The notes beneath the pieces were generated by a model. It ran no database searches. It was not told the origin of the DNA and was given only the letters and a program-made list of their open reading frames with translations. A program made the translations under genes and the position numbers. 64,000 nt of DNA from Cocos nucifera. Lineage: Eukaryota > Streptophyta > Magnoliopsida > Arecales > Arecaceae. How positions within the stretch are numbered: the first letter of the stretch is position 1; every line of letters starts with the position of its first letter. The stretch covers positions 248,001 through 312,000 of the forward strand of contig QRFJ01001031.1 in NCBI GenBank assembly GCA_006176705.1. The letters run 5' to 3'. This document shows, one piece after another, positions 12,241-23,255 of this stretch.

Positions 12241-13275
12241 GAGAAAATATTTCTCATAGAAAATGTGGTTCATGATGATGATCCTAAAATCTATGATGAG
12301 GTGATATCTGATATCGACTCTAAGAAATGGTTAGAGGCAATGAAGTTAGAGATTGACTCAATGTGCTTCAGCCAAGTATGGATCTTGATAGATCCAATTG
12401 AATGTATTATATCTATTGGATGTAAATGGATCTTCAAGAGAAAGATAGGTGCCGATGAAAATGCAGAGACATTCAAGGCTAGGTTAGTAGCGAAAGGATA
12501 TATTCAACATGAAGGCATAGACTATCAGAATATCTTTTCATTAGTGGCCATGCTAAAATCCATCCGCATACTGCTTACTATTGCAACCTATTTCGATTAC
12601 AAAATATGATAGATAGATGTGAAAATGGTATTTTTAAATGGATATCTTAAGAAAGATATTTATATGGAATAGCTGCTTAATTTCATATCCAGTGATAGTG
12701 ATCACAAGATTTGCAAACTATAAGGATCCATATATGGACTTAAGCAAGCATCTCAGAGTTGGAATGCTCATTTTAATGATGCAATCAAATCATTTGGTTT
12801 CATCAAAAATGATGAGGAGCCTTGTGTCTTCAAAAAGATCAGTGGGAGCATTGTTGTCTTCCTCTTATTGGATGTGGATAACATCCTCCTAATTGAAAAT
12901 GATATTCTCATGTTGACATCAGTCAAAATATGGTTGTTGAAAGAGTTTTCTATGAAAGACCTAGAAGAGGCATACTTTATATTAGGAATTAAGGTCTATA
13001 GGGATAGACCGAATAGGATGCTAGGTCTATTATAGAAGATGTTCATAAAATATATGCTGAAAAGATTCAGCATGAAAAACTCTAGGAGGAGATTAGTGCC
13101 CTTCAGACATGGCATTCATCTCTCCAAGAAGATGTGCCCCAATACACCTAAGGAGATTTAACGCATGAGCAAGATCTTTAGCGTCAAAAAATTTAGGAGA
13201 AGATTAGTGCCCTTCAGACATGACATTCATCAATCCAAAAAGATGTGCCCCAACACACCTAAAGAGATTTAACGC
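12241..13275 (+). pseudogene. copia reverse transcriptase of E, catalytic motif lost
   Basis: The open piece 12265-12609 carries the RVT_2 start (KWLEAMKLEIDSM, CKWIFKRK, ARLVAKGYIQ). After a stop at 12607 the FLNGYL motif (about 12630) and the active-site strand follow. The active site at about 12868-12882 reads LDVDNILL where the family has YVDD, so both the Tyr and the second catalytic Asp are gone. A 111-bp in-frame tandem duplication sits at the C-terminal side (about 13079-13299). The protein would copy element RNA to DNA; it is inactive on several grounds. Confidence 0.84.
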
Positions 13276-13299
13276 ATGAGCAAGATCCCTTATGCTTCA
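13079..13299 (+). repeat. 111-bp tandem duplication in E pol
   Basis: The word GATTAGTGCCCTTCAGACAT occurs at 13091 and (with the same start) at 13202, a period of 111 bp or 37 codons. The copies differ by a handful of substitutions. Each copy ends in a TAA followed by CGCATGAGCAAGATC. Confidence 0.85.
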
Positions 13300-13960
13300 G
13301 CAATATGGAGCCTCATGTATGCCATGCTATGTACACGACCTAATATCGTCCATGGTGTGAGTGTCATGAGTAGGTATCGGTCAAATCCAGGTAAAGAGCA
13401 CTGGACTTCTATGAAGTATATCCTTAAGTACTTGAGAAAGACTAAGAAAATATTTTTGGTCTTTGGTAATAGAGAACTTTAGGTCCAAGGATATATAAAC
13501 TCAGATTTTATATCTAATATAGATGATCAAAAGTCAACATTTGGTAATCTTTTTATGTGCAATGGTGGTGCTATTAGTTGGAAGAGTTCCAAGTAGATTA
13601 TGATAGCCGACTCCATAATGGAAGCAGAATATATCACTGCATCAGAAGCTACGAAGGAGGCGTTCTAGTTCAAAAAGTTTACCTCATAGCTTGGAGTGAT
13701 GCCATCGAATGCTGTCTCTCTGTACTGCGGCAACAATGGCACCATAGCCCTAGCTAAGAAGTCGAGGTCTCACCAGATGTCCAAGCACATCGAGTGATGG
13801 TATCACCTCATCTGCAATTACCTCGAGAGGGATACGTCAAGGTTAAAAGAGTTGACACAATAGATAATATGATTGACCTACTGACGAAGTCATTAAGCCA
13901 GCAGAAGATCAAAGCCGACCTTAAGAAGATGGGACTTAGATTTATAGCCAATTGGCTTTA
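13276..13960 (+). pseudogene. copia RNase H of E
   Basis: The open piece 13276-13482 gives the familiar stretch SLMYAMLCTRPNI, SRYRSNPGKEHW and ILKYLRKTKK. After a stop the RNase H acidic residues are still seen: the Asp in NSDFISNIDDQKS, the Glu in MEAEYITASEA and the final SKHIE segment. It ends near the gag-pol stop before the polypurine tract. Several stops (TAG at 13480, 13595, 13666) kill it. In a working element it degrades the RNA strand during reverse transcription. Confidence 0.84.
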
Positions 13961-13975
13961 GGTCAAGTGAGAGTT
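13961..13975 (+). promoter_or_regulatory. polypurine tract of E
   Basis: The sequence AAGTGAGAGTT lies directly before the LTR start TGTTAGATAAG at 13976. This is the expected plus-strand primer site. Confidence 0.7.
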
Positions 13976-15451
13976 TGTTAGATAAGTGCCCTAGAAGCCA
14001 GATTGATTGATATTTGTAATATACATTTTAGGAGTATTTTTATAATTTTGACTTAAAATTAATAAAGGATTATTTTCTTCTATCATATTATGTGTAAAGT
14101 GTCTATGATACATCCTTTGAGTTAATGAGAATGATAATAAATATTTTCAAAAGTTGAAAATTTAAGACACGTATTTTCATAATTAACTCATAAACTACAT
14201 CCAATCATAGGATCATCATAAGATTAGTAATCGATCTGGAAGATCAATGTACGATCGCTTTCTTAGGATAAATGAGTCTGGAGTCTATGGTATAACGACA
14301 TCGGAGTGAGAATACAGATATTCATTGAGAACAAGAGCACTGAGCATGATCACCTCAAGCAGTCATAAGGAAGTCTACCTTCTCGTCGATGACTAGGCTC
14401 GATGCTATAGTTGTGTGTTTGGTTCTTTGATTTGAGGTGCATCGGCAATTCACCTTGAGTATGTTATAATTTGACTACATCATAACTCGATCTCCTAGCT
14501 ATTCGGAATCCTAAGGTTTATGTTGGCTATAGCTTGTTCATTATAGGAACTAGATTGCACCAAGATTGGATCTATCAACCTCGATAGAGGAGGAGCAGTC
14601 CTATGATGATCATGAGGTCGAGTCCTTAATCCCATGGCAATGTCAGTGTGATGTAATAGAAAAGAGTTTTTTATTATAATTTCACATCGGACTCAAATCG
14701 AGTGATTCAATCATATGATGGAGTGTTGGGTTTGACGAGTTTACTTTAACCCTAATCCTAACGGTGCTCATGATAAAATAATCCAATCACACAGGTAGCT
14801 GCACTGAGATGTTCACATTCGAATCTGATGGGTTGCCACCATATACTGCTAGGTTTCACTTATGAATTTTGGGAGCAATTAGAATGATCTTGATGATCGA
14901 TCATTCTAATTGGATGAATCAAAAAAGTTTTGATCCATTAAAAAGGTGTTTTGATGATGTCGATGGTAGAGATCAGGACATATCTCATTATCATATGAAA
15001 CTGAACCTAACTAGGTCATGCAAATAAGAATTTGGGTCTAGATGTCATTAATTGAGCTAATCTAGTTCGATTGATTTGGATTAGATCAAATTAGGTTCAA
15101 CAAAATCGTGCTTGCACATGATTAAGCCTAACATTCTTCCTCTATGATCTTTTGGTTCTTCTCAACTAAGTCAAATTAGATTTAGCTCACTCAAAAACCT
15201 AGTATGAATTTATCGTAGTCTGATTAGAGCTTGTCCAATTCAGAAAAAGGTTGTCGTAACCTGATCTAGGCTTGTCCTAATCCATCGGATGGAAACAAGA
15301 CAAGACTTGTTAATTCCTGTAATTATCAAGACAAGGGGTTGTTTGATCCAATCTTTGTAGGAGTTGAGGGGTATGGCATACACCCCTTATAATTTATCTA
15401 GGGCACATGCCCCTAGGTGATTTTCATTGAAGAAAAGAGGGTGCATGCCCT
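13976..15451 (+). repeat. 3' LTR of copia element E, first part
   Basis: It starts TGTTAGATAAGTGCCC, matching the D LTR start on the minus strand at 6394, and continues in parallel with D. It stops at 15451 where LTR G begins (TGAAGGAAAT). The LTR resumes at 24879. Confidence 0.85.
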
Positions 15452-18136
15452 TGAAGGAAATCGCGTAGGGTTTAAGCATGCATTTTTGAAACTTTTTTGA
15501 ATAAAATAGTAGTGAAAGTAAATATTAATCTAAAATTAATATTATGCATGCATTGATCATATCAAATAAACCCTACTCAAGATCTAAATATGCTAATATA
15601 TGATAGAAAAATAAAATGTATTCGATCAGCAAATCGAATCTGCTGATCGACATAAGTTCAAAACTCGATACCTTTTTGTGGGTAGCTGATCTCTATGATC
15701 TGAATCTATAGGAAGAAGCTGTGGTGTTATGCTATAGCTGTACACTCATCTGGCCTCTATGGATGGTCCACACAGAGCTCCTAGTCCCAACTAGCTCCAT
15801 TGAGGTGCTAGCTCTTCGTCGGGGCCTTCGACGGCTGATCATAATTGATCCCATGGATCGTATACTTTTTAATTTTTTGGATACACCAAAAAATTTGAAC
15901 ATAAATATTGGAGGATGATGAAGAGGTGTTACAAATTTGGTGGCGATTCGATGCTCACAGCACTCGATATCTCTACCTAAATCCAGATTCCCAAAACTAG
16001 GGTTTCACTCGGCCCAAAAACCCTGACACACAAAAAAATCCTATCACTCCCTCTTTGTATAGTGTTTTTCCATGAAACAAGATTTTGTGGAAATATAACT
16101 TTTAGATCTATAAACTCTATTTAGATCATATCTAAAAATTGAGTATCCTTAGAAGCAAAAATTAGAAGAGAAGAAAAGCATAAGGAAAAACTAAAGTGCT
16201 GCAGGACCCTACTCACCTTTACTCCAAGACTTTTTGTGCCCAAAACTAATGTCTAATCATTCTAAAATTTTTACCACATAATGCTAACCCCTTCTTATGA
16301 ATGCATAAAAACTCTCAATTTATTGACGTGAATACCATGGGAAAAGTGCATGGAAAGAGATAAGGGTCGAGTGATTGGAAGGTTTTAATCATTCACTTGA
16401 TTTCAAAAATCAAGTAAGCCTCTTATCCTTATCCAACACCTCCTCCCATGTGTTTAACACATAGAAGGACTCTCGTTCTGCATGCACATATTTTTTTCTC
16501 TAAAAAATATTCAACAAACAAAAGGGAGGGCATGCAAAGCAGATAAGGTTGGATTGGTTCCAACCTCCAACAAACTGAGTTGAATTCAAAACTCAACTTA
16601 CTTTGAACCGATCCAACCCTTGGACTAGGTCAAAACTAGATAAGAGAGGAGATGTAGAAACCTTCTGGGTGAGATAAAAGTGACGTATAAAAATTTTGGG
16701 TATGGAACAAGAGTGAAAAAGTCAAAAATGGTGGGCGCATGGGAGAGTTTGAATTTAAACTTTATTCGACTTGGTCCTAATTAGTTTCAACCAAACCAAT
16801 TAATCTAGATCTAATTAGACTAGGTTAAATCCAACCAAATTAGGCTTAGCCTAATCCAATAAAATCCTAATCAAATTAAACATTAATTAGATCCAGATCC
16901 TAATCAAATTTGGGTCAAAACTCCCATAGCGACTAGGTCATCTTATGACTTGATCGGGTCAAACTTAATTGAATCAAATTCAATCAAAATTGATCAAATT
17001 CTCATCACTCAATCAAATTGAGTTAATCAGTAATTGAATTACTAATTAATCCTCTAAAAATATTTGAGTTCAAATTGAATGGATTATCGAACAACAGAGT
17101 CCCACCAACATGAAACTCCTGAAGAGTCCCATTCCAATGGGACTCTTGAACCCAGTGTCTCAAACAAATGGAACTCACGATCTTAGAGTCCCAGACTAGT
17201 GGGACTCCATATCAGAGAGTCTTAGATGAGTGAGACTCAGAGTTTCAGTCCAATGAAACTTTTGGTTATAGAGTCTCAATCTAGTGGGACTCTTGAGCAT
17301 AATGTCCTAGGCATTAAGACTCATGATCAGCCATCAGATCAGGTAGGAACTCCTTATATGTGTGACCCCATAAGTTCGAATCCTAAGTCGGTAACACAGA
17401 ATGACGATGATGAACCTATGGAATATGGTTATCATATAATTCATCCCCTTGATCACGATGCTCAAAAGGATGATCTAGGATTTACTGTCAATCCTAAAAT
17501 TCATCCACACTATATTTCAAAATTTAGTGTCCATCATATGGACTACCTAGGCCAAGGATTTGCTAAATTGAAATATAGCAATGCACTTGCTCCAATACTT
17601 GGAGGGATTAATCTCATCTTGACTCATACACCAACAAGCCAAGTACTTGACTGCACCCAGTAGACTTCCATCACTGAATTAAAAATTTAGATAGTCTGGT
17701 ATCTAAGTACAGTGAGTTGCTTGCGAGTCACTATGGTGGTCTTAGGTCTAAGGGACACTTATACCCATATTCTTCGGAGCTAATCTTGATAGAAGAAAAG
17801 TTTCGAAGTTGGTCACATTTAGTGCAGATGTATCCATACATCTCACTTGATGCCATGCTAGTGTCTCAACACTCCTTGGTTATGAGGACAATAAACCTAT
17901 ATGCCACACAACGACCTATACTTGATAAACATTATCGTCCTAAGTAACAATATATCTTTTGGTCATGAACAATTTAAGGACTAAATAACAAATCCTCATT
18001 TATGAAATCTAGATAGTCCTAAGAACTTCATCACAACACAAGAGTTCATTAGAAGACAACAAAATTTATGATAAAAAATGCCAAAATAACTTTTATTATT
18101 TGATAATTTATATACAAGTACAACAAGTAGCATAGC
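15452..18136 (-). repeat. solo LTR G (C/F family), main part
   Basis: On the minus strand this is the LTR of the C/F copia family, with its 3' end (ATTTCCTTCA) at 15452 and its start at 24873 beyond element A. No gag, pol, leader or primer site is attached, so it is a solo LTR left by recombination. Target duplications are GCCCT (15447-15451) and GCCCC (24874-24878), one base apart. It is longer than C and F (about 2.73 kb rejoined) because of a local repeat expansion at 17097-17310. It holds one fairly long antisense open frame (17226-17663), discussed in the findings. Confidence 0.84.
17097..17310. repeat. short tandem array of imperfect palindromes in LTR G
   Basis: About eight degenerate units with a spacing near 27-31 bp start at roughly 17097, 17124, 17155, 17186, 17217, 17240, 17271 and 17301. 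The clearest unit reads GAGTCCCATT-CC-AATGGGACTC, a perfect inverted repeat. A single similar unit occurs in the D LTR at 4888-4909. Confidence 0.8.
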
Positions 18137-19721
18137 TGATAGAAACATGATGTTGTCGTTAAGATACTGTATTTATTAGTTTAATCTCACTTCTTAAAAT
18201 AATTAAAAGTACGTAGATAGCAGTGAGTCGGGTCGAATCCATAAGGAAGGTAATATTTTTAGATTTGAAATTTTTGATTTTTGAAAGAAAAAAAAAGTTT
18301 TGAAATTAAAAGTGAAGTCAGAAAGCAAAAATTAAAGGGTGTAGAAATTTAAACTTGGTACTAAGATCTACTAGTTAGATCTTAGCATCTACTTGTAATA
18401 AAATAAAGAGCAATAATTAAAGTGCAAAAATTAAATTATAATAAAAATAAAGATCATGAATTTTAAAGAATATAAAATAAAACTTATATTAATTAAAATT
18501 TTAGAATTTAAATATGTAAAATTAAAATAAAATAAAATATTCTAATCTTTGATCTTGGATCGGCATGGGTGGAAAGATGGTGTAGAAGCCTAGCTTTTTC
18601 TCTCGACACCAGTTGCTTCGAAGTAGCCATTAACCTAGAGCCTGACTTCATCCTGTACCAAAGCTTCATCTTGATCAAAGATAATGAACTTTGGAGGCCT
18701 GGGGTCTTATTTATAGAGCTAGGAGGGCTGGAGAGTTTTCTTCTAGGCAATGTGGGACTAAGGAGCTCTTTGGTCATCAAAATATAGAGAAATTTGAGTG
18801 AAAATTGGATTAAAAGGAGTCCTGATTGAATTTTGCTACTTTGGATGAAATCTAGCCATTCAATAGTAATCCAATGGACCAAAAATCATCAAAATTGGAT
18901 GCGTATCGGTCCAAATCAGGTCGGATTAAATTATGGCCGTTGATCACGTTAATCAGGTGAAAATCTGACCGTCGAATTGAGTTTTTGATGTTTTAATCAA
19001 GTTGAAAGCTTCTTGGACCATTGGATCTTCATCAACTAGTTTTTTGGCCATCGAATCATGCCAGATTGCTGATGGAATTCGAATCAAACTCAGAAATAAC
19101 CACCCCCATTCGATCTTGATCGCAGTCAACTGGATCCATTTAATCGCGCCTTTACAGTTGCCATGAATTGCATGGACCGACTGCACCATACACCATAACT
19201 AATCAGCATCTCCTATCACCGAGTGAAAAGTCTAAAATGCTCTGTGAGCCACGATAGATTTTCTATGAACCCTTTTAGGGTCTAGGTCCACCACGTGTCA
19301 CTCCGTGATTCGCCGATTTTTGCTGAGCTGGCGATCCACGCCTGAATCATGGACCGACTGATGGCTTTCATAGCTAATTTAGCTAACATGGCTGGCTTGG
19401 CTTGGTGGCTTGGCTTGCAGAGCCGACTGAGCCATTTTCCTTTTTTTATTTAATTTTTTCTTTTATCTTTAGAAATTCATATCTTCTTCGTTTTAGCTCC
19501 ATTTTGCTCGAAACTTATTTCATTATGATCAAAAAAAATGTGCTCTTTCCATTGATTATAAAATTTTATTTTTTAAAATTTATTATTTTTTAATTAATTT
19601 TTTAATTAATAAAAATATTAATTTCTTAAAAATATGTATCAATTAATTAATAATTCTTAAAAATTAATATGAATTAATTAATAAATTAATATTTTTATTA
19701 ATAAATTTTTGATACTTATCA
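18137..19721 (-). repeat. 3' LTR of element A (left copy, 1585 bp)
   Basis: On the minus strand it starts TGATAAGTATC at 19721 and ends TTTCTATCA at 18137. It aligns with the right LTR throughout. A TATA box (TATAAATAAG) lies at 18706-18715, and a CACGTG G-box at 19292-19297. Open frames such as 18508-18882 are not kept in the other LTR. Confidence 0.9.
18706..18715 (-). promoter_or_regulatory. TATA box in the left A LTR
   Basis: The minus strand reads TATAAATAAG, identical in the right LTR (23828-23837), while the flanking DNA has diverged by several percent. It is about 570 bp from the LTR 3' end. Confidence 0.55.
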
Positions 19722-19740
19722 CACACCCCAACTTAAGCTT
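19722..19740 (-). promoter_or_regulatory. polypurine tract of element A
   Basis: The minus strand reads AAGCTTAAGTTGGGGTGTG directly before the 3' LTR start. The nearby GATGAGCAAAGCTTAAGTT is also found before the 3' LTR of B (33690-33717). Confidence 0.8.
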
Positions 19741-20950
19741 TGCTCATCCTTAAGTTGAAAAAGAATTTAGTTTTAAATATCTTTTAACTTTAGAGTTTTG
19801 AATTTTATCTAAGTAATTTTCAAAATAATCATTGATATTCAGTAGAGCTTAAGTGAGATATATCATTGGGGTATTAATACTTATCAATAAAAAAATTAAG
19901 TAAAGAACATTAAATTTTTCTAAACTTCTTCTAAATTATCCTACCTTTATCTCTGATTTATCTAAACTTTCATATAGGTAAGTATATTGCTACTTCCGTC
20001 CTTCATTTCATGATTTTTATTTTTACATTACTCACTTTTTTATGCGAATATCATTGCTTACTTAGGATACAAGACTCGATTACTCGGTGGAAAACTAATA
20101 TATTTTTTCTTTAATGTTGTACCACTATTGAGTGTCTTAACCACTTAAGCTTTCTATTTGATCCATGTAGCGAGTCTTGGACCAATGACTCCCAAACTAG
20201 TTGACTTTAGGGCACTAGATATAGAATACCCCTCGGGCTTACTAGCTCGAATCAAATAGGCTACGAATTAAGACTAGCTTTACAACGAGCTTCTTTGCCC
20301 TTTCCAGCTTTTGATGTGAAACTCAATGCTTGCTTAGGTAAAGAGGTCCGGTTACTCAATGAGAAGTACTTGAAAACTATTTTATTAAAAAAAATTTATA
20401 TGAAAAAATGTATAGTTACCCTACACAAGCCCATAAAAAGTAGACTTTTCTTTGATGCTAGTAAAAAAAATTAGAAATACTCAAGGAAAATTTTTTTATG
20501 TTCTAGACTTAATTCTTCATTGAATTTTCTTAATACTTGATTTCTCAATATCTCACAGATTTTTTGATCTATGTATCAATTTTCTTTTAGAAATGCTTAG
20601 TTTAATTCTATTCTTAAGCATAATCAGGTGTTTAAATACTAAATACTAACTTTTTTGAGGACTTAAAATTTTAAAATTTTTATTTTCCTCCCCCGTAACT
20701 TAATCGATGTTGTCCTTAATGGAGAAGAAAAAATAAAGGGTATAATAAAGAATGACAATATTTTTGGTCCAGCATATGCCTTTGAAAATTTAGGCTCTAC
20801 CTCCAACTTATTCAGATTATCCTAAAAAGAAAATCAACTGAAAAGATAAATTAGACTAAAAAAAACTAAATATTGGGTTGCCTTCCAACAAGCGCTAAGT
20901 TTACCGTCTTCAGTCAGACACAATGCAGCTTACTATCTTGTATCGAATAT
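19741..20950 (-). other. non-coding 3' region of element A
   Basis: It has no coding trace. It is similar to the B region 32830-33690, including a second polypurine-like tract at 20687-20708 (minus strand ATCGATTAAGTTACGGGGGAGG). Near 20870-20900 lies the GCGCTTGTTGGAAGGCAACC-like boundary word known from Athila/Tat-type elements. Confidence 0.65.
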
Positions 20951-22024
20951 TGAATTGACAAATTCTAATGATTTTGGATTGCCAATCTTAGAAAGTTAAT
21001 TTTTTATCACTTTATTGGTATAATCGTTGTTAATTTTAGAAACATAATTTATGATCCCATTCTCAGACCCATGTTTATTAAGAATTTTTCCTATTTGTTC
21101 TTCTAAAATGCTCATGAATTGAGTTTTTGTACTAGAAGTTAAGTTTGATTCAATGGGTGCTGGAAGGGTGACTAAAGGCGATTTTAATTTTAGAGGTAAA
21201 TTAATATAATCTTGCTTAAACAACTCTGTTAACTCTTCATTACATGCCTCTTGATTTTTGTAAGAAAAATCGGCTTCTAGGGTTTAAGAAAATAGGTTTT
21301 TAGGTTTATAAGTTTTGTGTAAATCATCTATTCTCTTTTTTCCTATGTTTATCTCATTTAAATTGAAACTAGCATCAGTACTAATTTTTGGCTTGGATTC
21401 TTCTATGTGGTTAGTCTCAGTACTAATGTGTTCCTCTAAATTTTTATTTTGACTAGCATTAGTACTAGCCTCTCTTACCTGATCTTGGTATGGGTCCATA
21501 AGAATCCTATAGCTTTTAAGTTTATAAATTACTTTGGCATTCTCAAATTAGGGATTCTTAAGTGAGACATTAAATTAATAACTTGGTTCAGGTGGTTGGT
21601 GGACATTAAGTAGGTTGTTTGAAATTGGTAGGCTTGATAGTTGATCTTGTTCTCTCCTCGTGTTAGACTTAACTAATTATCCGATTTGAGCTTCTAGCTT
21701 GGTGATAGATTCTTGTTGAGTTAAGATCAATTGTTGTTGATTCAAAATTAATTATTGAATATGAGAGCTGGTTATAATATGGTGGTTGGGTAAACTGACT
21801 AGGTTGACTATTATTATAAGCATAGTTTTGGTATTGGGGCCTATTTTGATAGTTTTGAATAGATAAAATTTGGGTCTAAGCCTGAGTCTATTGGGATGTC
21901 CAAGAAAAATTAGAGTAGTTACTCCAATGTTGGTTATATGAATTTGAAAGGAGATTATTAACCGGCTTGGAGTAGCCTTGAGTAGCTTGAACTTGTTCTT
22001 GGATAAAATGTGAAAACTATGCAT
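20951..22024 (-). pseudogene. gag C-terminal/protease-junction remnant of element A
   Basis: Three minus-strand open pieces (20996-21223, 21284-21499, 21752-22024) are separated by stops and frame changes. Readable parts are KKRIDDLHKTYKP, then ELFKQDYINLPL, which resembles the ELFKQLHINIP-type segment at the gag-protease boundary of Athila elements, and MSILEEQIGKILNKHGSENG. Element B has the same segments at 32332-32580. Compared with B, the gag core (B positions about 30690-31650) is deleted: the A sequence jumps from the start of gag (22027) to the segment after the core. No zinc knuckle or protease active site is visible. Confidence 0.72.
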
Positions 22025-23230
22025 GTATTAGTGTAACCCTAATGTATGGTTCAAAATTTTTTAGATTTTTTTTGAATATATATATATATTTATTATTTTA
22101 TTATATTATTATTTTTAATTTTTTTTATTTATTATTTTTAATTTAATTATTTATTTTAATATTTTTTAGTTAGTTTAATTTAATTTTTATTTTATTTTTA
22201 AAGGAGGGAAAGATAAAAAAGAAAGAAGAGTTCTAAAGAAGAGGTCCTAAGGAGTCCTAAAACTAAGAAGAGAGAAAAGAATTAAATTTAATTAGGTTTG
22301 ATGTTGGTTAGCAATCAAGTTGATCAATCAATCCTGACTAAGGGTTATCTTAGATCTAGATAGCTCCTAACTGCTAAGGTCACCTTCAAGCCCTCCAAGT
22401 ATAGGATTAGCTAATCAACTGGTCAGATAAGTGTAAGATTGGTGGGAGTCCCCCTGTTGCTTGCCTTAGACATCAATTATGCTTGGCCAGGTAAGCTAAC
22501 GGAATCAATTAGAAACCACCTTCCTTCGGGCCTAGTTGTTCCTGAACCACTTTCCTAGACACCAATCAAATTGACTAACCCTAACCTGGTTCAACTCTTA
22601 AGGTTTCTTATCCTATTGAGCTCAAGCTCCTAGGGTTGATGTCTAATTGATTTTAAAATTAAAGATTTAGGTCAATGCAAGATGCTGGATGATTGTTTGT
22701 GCGCCAAGGAAGGGTGATCAAATCCCCACCTTATCTTGATTAATTAGGTTGTGCCCTTAATTTGGTTTAATATGAATATGCACAAAAAATTTTCAATCAA
22801 AAAATTCTATGCAATTTAAACTAGATGCATGCAACTAATTGAATTCTAAAAGGCTTACCTTGCCTCCAACAACCACCAAAAAAAATAAAAATAAAAATAA
22901 AAATAAAAATAAAAATAATATGATGCATGCTCTAAACAGTTAGGATTCTAATCTTGTCATTAGATTTTTAATTAGTTTTAAGTGGATATATTTTTTTAAC
23001 TTAGTTTAAAAATAAAATAAATAAATAAAAGAAAAGAGGACTAGGGTTAGGATTGATCTTACCAAGCAAAATAGAATGATGTGTTCCTTACCCTGGTTCT
23101 TTTTGTTCTTTAATCTCTTTTTTTATAAAATAAAAAATAATAGCAAGCAATATCTATAAGAAAATAATTTCTTTTTTTTATAATTTATTTATAGAAAAAT
23201 TAAAGAGATCAAAATTTTAATGTCCGTGCC
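22025..23230 (-). other. untranslated leader of element A
   Basis: Non-coding, 1.2 kb, homologous to the B leader (29471-30656). It contains the conserved leader block at 22420-22565 (minus strand GTTAGCTTACCTGGCC, GATGTCTAAGGCAAGC, ACACTTATCTGACC) and a simple (AAAAT)n tract at 22878-22920. A stretch of T/A homopolymers lies at 22070-22200. Confidence 0.75.
22878..22920. repeat. (AAAAT)n microsatellite
   Basis: Seven to eight AAAAT units in tandem. The equivalent place in B (29797-29825) has (TTTTA)n, so the tract is part of the family and not a random gain. Confidence 0.85.
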
Positions 23231-23254
23231 TTCCCCACCAATGGTGCCAAAAAC
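23231..23254 (-). promoter_or_regulatory. primer binding site region of element A
   Basis: The minus strand reads GTTTTTGGCACCATTGGTGG right after the LTR end TATCA. It resembles the TTTTTGGCGCCGTTGCCGGGG junction found in Athila/Tat-lineage gypsy elements. Substitutions are mainly transitions. Confidence 0.75.
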
Positions 23255-23255
23255 T

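Noticed and set aside
18508..18882. 124-codon frame in the left LTR of A
   Set aside because: The right LTR does not keep this frame open, and the peptide has no recognisable domain.
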